A stretch of DNA of 64,000 bases from Vandiemenella viatica (Eukaryota; Arthropoda; Insecta; Orthoptera; Morabidae), in contig JARYHS010009186.1 of assembly GCA_031002005.1 (NCBI GenBank), forward strand, positions 250,323,199-250,387,198, written 5' to 3'. The translations under genes and the position numbers were made by a program. The notes under the pieces are model-generated. The model was not told where the DNA came from. It made no database searches and saw nothing but the letters and a program-made list of their open reading frames with translations. This document shows, piece by piece, positions 22,314 to 31,182 of this stretch. Positions within the stretch are counted from its first letter, which is position 1. Every line of letters begins with the position of its first letter.

Positions 22314-22917
22314 GGTATTTTGAAGTGGACTGATTTGGATGGCTGGACAGAGATTTGTACCACGCTCGGTTCACGAGATTTCCTTGACTCTGAAGAGGCC
22401 ACATTATTCATGACTGAAACTGGCCGGGAATGAAGCAGTAAGGTCAATGATATCCAACTTTGGCTGTACTTGCGAAGTAACTAATATGTGAGTAGATAAT
22501 TTTGTCAGAAATATAGGTTAAGGAACAAACCAGGCAGCCAGTGCCGGGAAGACTGGAGTGCCGTTGCAACCCGCTCTATCCTCGCTGCCTCAATTTTCCG
22601 GCTGATGGGTTTCGCATACCGCCCCCGCATCTTATATCTGGGGAAGCCAGGAGGCGGCTACAGCGAGCTGCCGCATCCGACCTGTGTGTCAACATCTGTA
22701 CTGGGTTTCATCTGCGTTGTAACGCAACTAACTGCTTGCAAGAACACAACAGATCTGCCTGGATAAAACTCTGTCAACTCCACCAACCTATACACACAGT
22801 CGCAACATTTCAGTTGTATGGTTTACAGTTACAGAAAACAGTCAACTAAGCTGCCAATGTAAAAAGAGAGTGAAAACCTCAGTTGTCTCTTTGCGTGCAT
22901 CACAGACAGTTTCTTCA
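22314..22917. other. Non-coding; GC-rich patch of unknown nature
   Basis: No gene is supported. 22540-22740 is clearly GC-richer than its surroundings and gives a 102-codon frame with several cysteines, but no domain or homologous segment was recognised. Confidence 0.45.
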
Positions 22918-23130
22918 TACCTGGTAGCTCAGTGGTTAAGGCACTTGCTTTCAAACGTTGGCTGCTCCGGTCCCGGCTTCAGATCCCGGTGGAAGCAAGA
23001 ATTTTTGAGAGTTGTGTTTGACCAAATAAGATACTAAGTGTAAACCCCATTGCACGTGCAGGGTTCGTGGCTAGTGACAAATTTTTTAAAGTGCATAATG
23101 ATAGCCACATCATAAGTTGTGATAAAAAAT
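22918..23130 (+). mobile_element. SINE family C (tRNA-headed)
   Basis: GGTAGCTCAGTGGTTAAGGC is an almost perfect A-box region of a tRNA, and CGGCTTCAGATCCCGG is a damaged B box. The following body contains GTGTAAACCCCATTGCACG and GTGCATAATGATAGCC. A related copy is at 32888-33130. With a defective B box and no closing acceptor stem it is not called a tRNA gene. Confidence 0.65.
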
Positions 23131-23549
23131 ACCTTTCTACATAGTAACATCCCGCTTTATCCCACGCTTTTTCCACAACAGGTAATAGTTTGTGCTACCT
23201 GCAATTACTTTCACAAAGCCCGCCAAAAATAATGGAAATTTTTATTGTTATGAAAAACTTATTAAGGAAACTATAATTCCAAAACTAAAGAATGATATTT
23301 ATTTTATTGTTATATTTCCAGTAAACTTTCTCTGGTATTTTAATAAACTTCCTGTTCCTTATGTACTATCAGAGAATTATTATGTTATGTTGCGCCTGGT
23401 TCCAATAACTTCTACAGAGAATAAATCATTAGACAAATTTATGGATTTAACTGTCGTAAATAAACAATTAGGAACATGTAGATTTAAGCGAAATGTAGTG
23501 ATGAAATGTTGAAGAAATGATAAAAATAATAGTAGATTACGTATAAAAA
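23131..23549. other. Unrecognised, with a 106-codon frame
   Basis: The plus-strand frame 23192-23512 is AT-rich and has no motif. It lies directly upstream of LINE Z and may be part of it, but this is not shown by sequence. Confidence 0.35.
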
Positions 23550-24135
23550 TAGGGTTGGATGCGATAGAAGTAGTAAGTGAATTCTGCTACTTAGGAAGTA
23601 AAATAACGACCGACAGCCAAAGCAGAAATGTTGATAAATGCAGAATAGCACTAGTAAAAAGAGCCTTCATGAAAAAGAGAAATCTTTTAGTTCAAATATT
23701 GATTGAGAAAGAACTTTTCAAAACGCTATGTGTGGAGCGAAGCAGGGGCTTTAGGAATACCAGAAAGATGGAAAATTGAAGTATTTGAAATGTGGTACTG
23801 TAGAAGCACGCTGAAAATTAAGTTGGCAGATAAAGTACGAAATGAACGTGTTTGGAAATGATGGGTAAGAAAAGAAGCTTGTGAGAGGGTCTTACATAAC
23901 GAAGAAATAGGACGGTGGGTCACATTTTAAGACTTGCCTGTTTGGTTAGTTTTGTTAGTGGAGGGAACAGTCGAAGGAAAGAATTGCAGAGGCAGACAAA
24001 GATTAGAATATGCGTAGCAGATTTCTGAAGATGCAGGTTTTAAGGATTATGTTGAGATGAAGAGATTTGCGCAAGACAGGAAAGGATGGAAGATTTCATC
24101 AAACCAGTCCAGAGACTGATAACAGAAAAAAAACT
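23550..24135 (+). pseudogene. LINE family Z remnant (RTE-like C terminus)
   Basis: The plus strand reads IEVVSEFCYLGSKITTD, a conserved post-RT segment of a very common insect non-LTR retrotransposon group, then degraded versions of the usual sequel: a segment corresponding to FEMWCYRRMLKI (23785-23820), a GHILRL box (RTVGHILRL, 23910), GRGRPR-like text near 23985 and a DRKGWKISSNQSRD-like end (24080-24120). Frames change several times. The 33590-33950 copy on the minus strand shares the KPLSQTSFLTHHFQ shadow, which confirms the relationship. Assignment to RTE rather than another clade is tentative. Confidence 0.7.
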
Positions 24136-24789
24136 ATTATCGTCATTTAAGGTGTAGGATACTTTTAATCAGAGAGATCTTTTGTTGATTTTTACTGAAA
24201 GAAATACGAAGACCATCTCAACTATATAATTTCGTAAGGTCATCCACTCACTTCGATAGCTATTGGCTGGAGAACAGTTTGACGTGCTAGCCTTCGCGAC
24301 CAGAGATACCGTTAGAAGAAATTAGGGGTTATGTCCACAAGTTAGTAGCTAAGCAATTGCTGTAATACATTAATTAATTTTGCTATTCGTAACATTTCAT
24401 AGTTAAAAAAAATGTCGATGAACTTAACGTCTGATAGAACGTCGATCTGTTTTGCAGTAACATGTTGCTAATGAAAGCAACTTACAAATACTTTTAAAAA
24501 ATTAAATTACTCATGGTCTCTGCTGTAACCCCGAATGCCAATTGTCATTCCGGCTTTGGATAAATTTCAATTTAGTTAAAACTTGCGCGAATGTTCTCGC
24601 TTGACCGAAGTTTATTCATTACGATTTATTTGATTTTTATGTCCTATTTTACTGACCACCTTCGTTTATGATCATTGTTCATATTCGCTGAACGTGAGTT
24701 ATTAGGTTATTTAAAGTGGACATTAGGCAAATATGTCACCGAATGGAGTATTCTAGAAATTGATTTCTTCGATAGATGCTCAACTGTAT
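24136..24789. other. Non-coding, nothing recognised
   Basis: AT-rich stretch without a recognised gene or repeat. Confidence 0.5.
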
Positions 24790-24915
24790 TACGTAATCTG
24801 GTCGTTACAGACACTATGACCAAAAATTACATTATGAATGTTTTCCCAGCCTCAATAAAAAAAAACAGCGTGATGCTTTCGAAACAAACAGGAATTATTC
24901 AAATTGTGCAGGTGA
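24790..24915 (+). repeat. Dispersed repeat family T, copy 2
   Basis: Plus-strand counterpart of 21745-21920: TCGTTACAGACACTATGACC, then an ATTACATTATGAATG segment and TTTTCCCAGCCTCAATAAA. Confidence 0.75.
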
Positions 24916-25208
24916 ACTTTAAGGATCAAATTCAAATCAAGTCTGTAATTCAGCAATTTCGAGTCTATGACCTTTGAAACAATTATAGGATAGTGCGATC
25001 ATCCCTTTCCGTATTTAATACCGACGTCTATTAATACTTCTGATTTCTTCAAGCTCTAGAGATTTTATTCGCCCTAAGCGTGAAACACGGATAATTTTCG
25101 TATTTGTTCAGATCAACTGAACCTATCATAATCAGAACTGGAACTATTCTAGACCCGTGACGACACGCAAAAAAAGGTCATGGGCTTACACTAGTGTCAA
25201 ATAATTAA

Positions 25209-26300
25209 TTAATGCTGGAAGATTTCTCGGGCGTGCAGCCTGATCAATTGATCGAAGATGTACGAATTTTCGATGGCGTAACATGCCATCATCTTCAGGT
25301 AGCGTCCACTGGTCGGCGTGAGGAGCGCAGTCCGGGACGCGAGAACTTCGGTGTCCTCGTATTTAATAGTATGCCGCGTCTCGAGACAATGTTCAGCAAC
25401 TGCGGATTTCGACGGCTGCTGTAGCTCGGTGTGGCGTTTATGTTCCCTACACCGTTCGTCGACCGTGCGAATTGTCTGCCCGACGTATGCTTTACCGCAC
25501 TCGCACAGTATGTGACACACGCCAGGTTTCCTGAGACCCAAATCGTCTTTAACTGCGCCAAGTAGGTCTTTAATCTTGGCCGGCGGGCGGTAAACGCACT
25601 TGATGTTTTGTCGGCGTAGAATTCTGCCAATCTTGCTTGATACATTGCCGGCGTACGGGATGAAGGCTGTGGCTCTTGGCTTTTCCTCTTCCTCAGTTGG
25701 TTCTTGAGTGGTCTTCCGCCTGAAGGCACGCCGAATTTGGCGGTTGTCGTAGCCATTACTCTCGAACACGTTCTTGAGGTGTGTTAGTTCAGCAGGCAGA
25801 CTGTCTTTGTCAGAAATCACACGTGCTCTGTGAACCAGTGTATTTAGCACTCCTTCCCTCTGTGACGGGTGGTGGCAGCTGGTGGCATGTAGATACTGGT
25901 CGGTATGAGTAGCCTTCCGGTAAACACTGTGCCCTAATGTACCATCCGGTCTTCTCTTTACCAGCACATCCAAAACGGGTAGTTGGCCGTTCTGTTCCAC
26001 CTCCATGGTGAATTGAATCTGGCTGTGGATGGAGTTCAGGTGTTGCAGGAAAGATTGAAGTTCTTCTTTTCCGTGTGGCCAGACGACAAACGAGTCATCA
26101 ACATATCTGTAGAAAACCGTTGGTTTTAACTGTGCCGATTCCAGTGCTTCATCTTCAAAGTGCTCCATGTACATTTCGGCAACCGCAGGTGACTGTGGGC
26201 TACCCATAGCTACTCCATCCCCATACGAATTGAACAAGACACATGCCGAATCTTGTGGGTAAAACCGTAACAGTACGGAACCGTAAGGCTTGACTCCCAC
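25209..26300 (-). CDS. Penelope-like element RT with GIY-YIG endonuclease, 5'-truncated
   Basis: The 363-residue frame has reverse-transcriptase motifs GVAMGSPQSPAVAEMYME (about residues 30-47) and a YVDDSFVVW active-site box (about 66-74). It also has LPVLDVLVKRRPDGTLGHSVYRK and HPSQREGVLNTLVHRA, typical of Penelope-like elements. Near residues 256-290 lies GVCHILCECGKAYVGQTIR followed by EHKRH, the GIY-YIG endonuclease core with its cysteine pair. The full family protein is about 700-850 residues, so the N-terminal half of the RT is missing; the first 28 or so residues are probably unrelated read-through. The C-terminal half is undamaged. Such proteins cut and prime on chromosomal DNA. GC-rich sequence at 26396-26560 could be this element's 5' part. 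A dead 5'-truncated copy is likeliest. Confidence 0.88.
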   Translation of the reverse strand: MGVKPYGSVLLRFYPQDSACVLFNSYGDGVAMGSPQSPAVAEMYMEHFEDEALESAQLKPTVFYRYVDDSFVVWPHGKEELQSFLQHLNSIHSQIQFTMEVEQNGQLPVLDVLVKRRPDGTLGHSVYRKATHTDQYLHATSCHHPSQREGVLNTLVHRARVISDKDSLPAELTHLKNVFESNGYDNRQIRRAFRRKTTQEPTEEEEKPRATAFIPYAGNVSSKIGRILRRQNIKCVYRPPAKIKDLLGAVKDDLGLRKPGVCHILCECGKAYVGQTIRTVDERCREHKRHTELQQPSKSAVAEHCLETRHTIKYEDTEVLASRTALLTPTSGRYLKMMACYAIENSYIFDQLIRLHAREIFQH

Positions 26301-26395
26301 TAGCTCGGCTCTCCCAGTGATCAGAACATAAAACCCGTTTAAGAAATCAGGAGATGCTGCAGTGCTGACTATTTACTCAGTGTTTCCTCTGGATC

Positions 26396-26560
26396 TTAGC
26401 GCGGCAGAGAGCGCCGCGGGAGATGCCGCGCCGCGTGACGTCAGTAATTGTTTTAGGGGCAGCGGCGCGTGCGGCGCAGACTTCAAACGGCGCCGCGACG
26501 ATCCGCATCAGCGTAATCCAGCGGCGTCTCGGCGCCTTTGTCCGCCGTCATCGCATTATG
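26396..26560. other. GC- and CpG-rich block next to Penelope-like element
   Basis: A 165-bp block dense in CG, GCGC and CGCCGCG runs with a CRE-like TGACGTCA at about 26436. It contrasts sharply with the AT-rich surroundings. It may be the promoter-bearing 5' part of the neighbouring Penelope-like element or of family S; the overlapping open frames are a by-product of few stop codons in GC-rich DNA. Confidence 0.5.
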
Positions 26561-26719
26561 AGCCACCCAGCCACCTGTCAGACGCCAAGCCTCACTCCCA
26601 CTGTCACCGAAATAGAAGTGTTCAACATACGTGTCGGTACAGCAATATTTCCACCATGAAGAAAGTTTCCAGCAAAACATTTACACGTAAATGAATATTG
26701 TTGATATAGTTGGCACAGA

Positions 26720-27230
26720 AAAAACGCACCAGTGTGTCTCAAAAGGAACACCTTTGACCTGGAACACCCGGAACCACACGAAAACATGTTTAGAATAATA
26801 AGCGATCATAAAGAAAACAGTGGTGTGTGCCATTTCCATGCAAATCGTTACATTCTACCTCAAATAACATTTTAATAGAGAGAAACAAATTAACAAGATA
26901 TGAATACCATATGAAGGAATTCAATGTCGTCAATGTATCATTACATTCTCAATTAACAGTGTCAAAAACTCTCTGCTTAAAGTACTTAATATAGCGCAAA
27001 ACGCGCATATACAGCAGTACCACACATCTGATAGTTCTTATGTTAGTTCTCAAAGAGCAGATGCGGGATTTCGATGAAGTGGAAGAGAACAATGTGCACA
27101 CCTCACTAAAGCCACGTTATCACATTCCAAATCACTTTCGCATTCACGGAGTCCCAATATCAAAACCTACACTAATTGTAATACCAACATCATCATTTGA
27201 AAATGTAATTAGCGTGGCACCAAGTACAGA
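26720..27230 (+). repeat. Dispersed repeat family S, copy 1
   Basis: Aligns by eye with the reverse complement of 52150-52650, and with the two halves 42505-42543 and 47518-47620. Shared landmarks are GGAACCACACGAAAACA, ATAAGCGATCATAAA, CAGTGGTGTGTG, CTACCTCAAATAAC, ATTTTAATAGAGAGAAA, CAGATGCGGGATTTCGATG and ACCAACATCATC. Copies 1 and 3 share a short frame, HTSLKPRYHIPNHFRIH. Copy 3 has 14 extra bases just before the frame. The family is unclassified. Confidence 0.85.
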
Positions 27231-27434
27231 ATTCTTGGCTCCAGCAAGGGCAAACGGCCGTAAATCCTTAGAACCAAATTTGATCACGCCAACGACCCCA
27301 AAGTTTTTCTAAAAGGTGGTGGAGGAGAAGAAGTTTTTATAGAAGATGGTATAAGCAATCACTAGGTCGTAGAAATACGGTCTAAAAATGTAACATCATA
27401 AAGATATACTTCGATAAGGCAAACGATACTAGCC
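27231..27434. other. Short spacer before the inverted repeat
   Basis: No recognised feature; includes the end of the open frame that begins in family S. Confidence 0.5.
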
Positions 27435-27446
27435 CAGGCATTTTAG

Positions 27447-28450
27447 GTTTTAACCTCAAAAAAAATAATGTAGAGCTGAAATTTGGCACAGACGTTCCTT
27501 AGTACCTAATAAACACGTACTAAAAAGTCCCCACCTCTAGGGTGTCGGCGTCATAGTTTTTTTTAGGTCAAAAGGGCTTAAATAGGGATTGAGTGCCAAA
27601 TCTGTATAAACTCGTTGTAAAATTTAAAATGTCAGACTCAGTAACGTTTTATTGCACCCTAGGTAATTAGGATAGACTAACCACTGCATAAAAGTGCAAT
27701 ATCGGCACTATTATTATTTAAAAGTAAAAGTACAGTCACATTTTATCATGTAGGCAGTACGAAACATAACTTTTTTTTTAATTTCTCTGCATTGCGGAAA
27801 AACTGTCAAAGTTTCCAGGTCGGGACCTATGATAAAAGTTGTAGTACACACTTTCAGCATTAAAATGGTATATCGTTCATCCCTCTGCGACATATGGTTG
27901 CCGAGATACGCGTTGAAACAAGCACACGTGAGTCAACGCTGGGCCGAGAGCTCCGCGCGCCGCTCCCCGGCCATTATGGGTATTAACCTGAAAAAATATA
28001 ATGTAGACCTGAAAATTGGAACAGATATTACTTACTACCTAAGAATCATGTCTTGAAAAGTCCCTATCTCTGAGGTGTCCTCTTCATAGTTTTATCAGGG
28101 CAAAAGTTTTCAATTAGGGCTTAAATGTCATAATCAGTATAAACGTCTTGTAGGTCTTAAAATATCAGCTTTTGTATCATTTAATTGCGCTACAAGTAAT
28201 TGGAAAGGCTAATTATTGAAAGACGGCGTAGTTTTGGACGTAATTATTGGACAGAAGTAAAAAATCTCACATTTGATAGTGAAACAGGTACGAAATATGA
28301 CTTGTTTTGTAACAAAGTCAGATTTGCTAAAAACTTTCGAAGGCCTATTATCAAAGTTGCAGAACGCAGTTTCAGCATTGAAATGGTGTATTCATCATGT
28401 TTTTTTGACAAACGGTTGGTGAGATATCATCGAAATATTCGAAACAACGC
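27447..28450 (+). repeat. Two tandem monomers of about 530 bp (left arm)
   Basis: Monomer 1 starts GGTTTTAACCTC (27447) and monomer 2 GGTATTAACCTG (27978). Both then show AATGTAGASCTGAAA, CTATGATAAAAGTTG or CTATTATCAAAGTTG, and TTTCAGCATTRAAATGGT, in the same order. Divergence between monomers is far greater than between arms, so the tandem duplication is older than the inversion. The mirror copies lie at about 31500-32530. Confidence 0.8.
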
Positions 28451-28644
28451 GCAGATCTAAGCATAAACGCCGTTCCGCTTACCCTTCCTCTTCTGTCTGC
28501 ATCATTCTAATCTCTTTGAACAGTGCGCTGAGATTTTGTGCCCTTGGCATTATATATAAACTGACAGAAAGAAACCTTGAAATGACGAAACATTTTGCAA
28601 AATTATGAATTATACAAATTTTTATTAAAATCTTTGAATTAAAT

Positions 28645-29127
28645 TTAATGTTCAGCTTCATCATCGTACTCATCGTCTGGACCTATTATAGGTGACTTTA
28701 TCGCATGCAGATCTTCGGCAATGTCCACACATTAGTGAACACTCCAGCCCACAACGCACACATTCAAATCTATTTCGCAGATGTTCTTACAATTGCAGGG
28801 CATCAAATTGAGGAGATGATTCGGAGCAAGTGCAAGTCACTAGCACAAGAGTTCCATTCTGAATTTTCCAGTCCCAATCTTCAGGACCTAAAGAATTTGC
28901 TAGCCATTCTTGAATCTGTAAGTATATTCGTAGAGAATGGATGGGCAATATACCATATATTCGTAGAGAATGTCGCTCACATGCTGCATCTATTGGTGGA
29001 AGGGACGCAAGCTGGAAGGATGCAGTGTCTGGTTGGGTTGCGAACTTACGACTGTATTTTATTTCCAGAAGTTCATGGATATTTTGACACTGAGATATAA
29101 AATTGTCATAGTGGGCAACGGCAAACG
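28645..29127 (-). pseudogene. Duplicated 3' end of the PIN-like gene (left arm)
   Basis: The minus strand repeats the last part of the gene at 29180-31322: FAVAHYDNFISQCQNIHELL, ASFQLASLPPIDAACERHSL, YLQIQEWLANSLGPEDWDWK, then a cysteine-rich segment and an acidic end (GPDDEYDDEAEH) closing with a stop at 28645-28647. In this arm there is no LINE, so the cysteine-rich part is continuous: CTCSESS, then after a frame change ECVRCGLECSLMCGHC. It lacks the N-terminal part and so cannot be a working gene alone. Confidence 0.75.
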
Positions 29128-29725
29128 ATGGATCTAAACACATGACAACGGAAACAGAGGAGCGTCGTCGTTGTGCCGGGTGAAACATCTGCCAATGTTT
29201 TCGCTCACCACAACACGGCTGTCACTTCACTCCAAGCTGAGCTTTTGAAAAAGTATTATAACATAAATAAGCCAGGCGAATTACTTTAAAACAAATTCAA
29301 GACTGCGGGTCATCATGCCATTCAGTGTAAAGGAGATGCGGATGCCAGCATTGCATCGTTTGCACTTGATTATTGCAGGGGTCAAGAGGTAGCGGTCATT
29401 TCCAACTATACGGATGTCCTCGTTGGTAGCAAGACTTATTGGAAGCAGTCGTATAAATGTAGTTCACCTTGTCACAACCAAAACTGCTAGTAAGGTCTTC
29501 AACGCGGCAGAACTCTGAAAATCCATCACAAACATGAAAAACTCTGCACTCTATTGTCATGCATTCACTGGGTGCGATACTGCCAGCGCTCTTTTCGGCA
29601 AATAAATAAATAAATAAAAAAAACAAGGCTGGATGTTATTGAGGGTTCTGACGTATTGCGTGACAAAGTGGAAACATTCGAACATCCCAACGCACAGAAA
29701 GAAGACATAATATCCGGAGGAAAGA
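29128..29725 (+). other. Loop of the inverted repeat
   Basis: A 598-base single-copy loop that carries the middle of the PIN-like gene. The borders are sharp: ...CAACGGCAAACG on the left and CGTTTGCCGTTG... on the right. Confidence 0.9.
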
Positions 29726-30062
29726 CGTTTGCCGTTGCTCACTATGAAAATTTTATATCTCAGTGTCAAAATATTCATGAACTTCTGGTAATAAAATACA
29801 GTCGTAAGTTCGCAACCCAACCAGTCACTGCATCCTTCCAGTTTCCGTCCCTTCCACCAACATATGCAGTATGTGAGCGACATTCTCTACGAATATATGG
29901 TATATTGGCCATCCATTCTCTACGAATATACTTACAGATTCAAGAATGGTTAGCAAATTCTTTAGGTCCTGAAGATTGGGACTGGAAAATTCAGAATGGA
30001 ACTCTTGTGCAAGTGACTTGCACTTGCTCCGAATCATCTCCTCAGTTTGGTACCCTGCAATT

Positions 30063-31182
30063 GTCTACATCTACATCTACATCTATACTCTGCAAATCAC
30101 AAATACTGTGGGTGGCAGAGGGTGCTAAGCACCAATCCTAATTCTGCGCATTCCAATCCCGAACAGATCGAGGAAAGAAGGAATACATAAATGAATCAGT
30201 ACGGCATCTTATTTCTCTAATCTTATCCCTCCTGTCATTGCGACCTAAATAGGTTGGCGGAAGAAGTATTTCGTTGCACTCGTAACTTAAATATTTTCGC
30301 ATATTCTCCAGCAAATTCAAACGAAAACGACGTCGTCTGTCCGCCAAACAATCCCAGCCCAACCCACGAATTAGCTCTGTGACACTTACGTAAGGACTGT
30401 AACTAGCAGTCACGAATCGAGCGGCTCTTCTCTGTACTTTCTCTAATGTGTCAATCAATCCCTTGCGATACGGATCCCAAATTCCACAACAGTATTCCAA
30501 ATGCGGACGCACTAGTGTTTTGTACGCTATTTCCTTTGTATCAGCATTACAGCTTCTCAAAATACGTCCTATGAATCGTAGTTTGGAATTAGCTTTTCCT
30601 ACAACGGAAGTTATGTGCAAGTCCCATTTCTTGTTGCTTTGTACTGTTACGCCTAGATACTTCAGGGAATCTACAGTGTCAACAACTGAGTTGTTAACTT
30701 TGTACTCCAGAGCAAGCGGGGTCTTTTTATTACTTATGTGCATTGACTTGCACTTTTTACAGTTAAGTGTAAGCTGCCATTCACGGCACCATTCCGAAAT
30801 AACATCCAGATCGCGCTGAATTTCTAAGCAATCGTCGGAGCACCTCACTTCCCTATAAATAAGTGCATCATCAGCAAAAAATCGCATCCTGCAATTAACG
30901 TTGTCACCGAGATCGTTTATAAAAATTAAGAAAAGAAGTGGACCTATTACACTTCCTTGAGGAACGCCCGAAGTAACATCTAGTTTAGAAGAGGCTTCCC
31001 CGTCTATAACGACATACTGTGACCGACCAGTTAGAAAATCGCGTATCCATTCGCAAATCTGATCAGATATACCGTACGCTCGGATCTTCGCTAAGAGTCG
31101 GTTGTGTGGTACAGGGTCAAAAGCTTTCTGAAAATCCAAGAAAATAGCATCAACTTGTGATCCCGCATCAATAACTTTCATT
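30063..31182 (-). mobile_element. LINE family Y insertion (CR1-like), ends in (AGATGT)n
   Basis: A 1.12-kb 5'-truncated LINE on the minus strand. Its 3' end on the minus strand is GCAGAGTATAGATGTAGATG, with the hexamer AGATGT repeated, as in the copy at 36665-37800. Comparison with the empty left arm shows the target reads GCAGATGT-TCTTAC-AATTGCAGGG: six target bases are replaced and there is no target-site duplication. The target itself contains AGATGT, the same hexamer as the LINE tail, which suggests priming by microhomology. Confidence 0.9.
30138..31182 (-). CDS. LINE Y reverse transcriptase, C-terminal half
   Basis: The open frame continues to 31262, but its first 26 or so residues (MQIFGNVHTLVNT...) come from the inverted-repeat arm, not the LINE; true LINE coding starts at MKVIDAGSQVDAIFLDFQKA. 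RT motifs present are FLDFQKAFDPVPHNRLL (motif A, first Asp intact), TSGVPQGSVIGPLLFLIFIN, RFFADDALIYREV (active site FADD) and LKYLGVTVQSNKKWDLHI. The thumb and C-terminal domain follow: LVRPHLEYCCGIWDPY, VQRRAARFVTASYSPY and TDSFMYSFFPRSVRDWN. The family's endonuclease and RT motifs 0-2 are missing. There is no stop or frameshift, so the copy is young. CR1-group placement is by motif wording. Confidence 0.85.

Larger units (their letters stand above)
27435..29127 (+). repeat. Left arm of 1.69-kb inverted repeat
   Basis: Reverse-complementary to 29726-32544 with the LINE at 30063-31182 removed (1,693 against about 1,700 bases). Matching peptides prove it: the 75-codon frame 27829-28056 (+) equals 31912-32139 (-), and the 86-codon frame 28200-28460 (+) equals 31508-31768 (-). 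Base differences are few, for example one in ACTAAAAAGT, one in AACTGACAG, one indel in CTTGAAATGACG and a handful in the coding part, so the arms are young but not identical. The outer 1 kb is two tandem monomers; the inner 0.5 kb is the 3' end of a PIN-like gene. Confidence 0.95.

Noticed and set aside
26362..26787. Several overlapping open frames of 65-110 codons
   Set aside because: They overlap on both strands in a CpG-rich block with few stop codons; none shows a domain.
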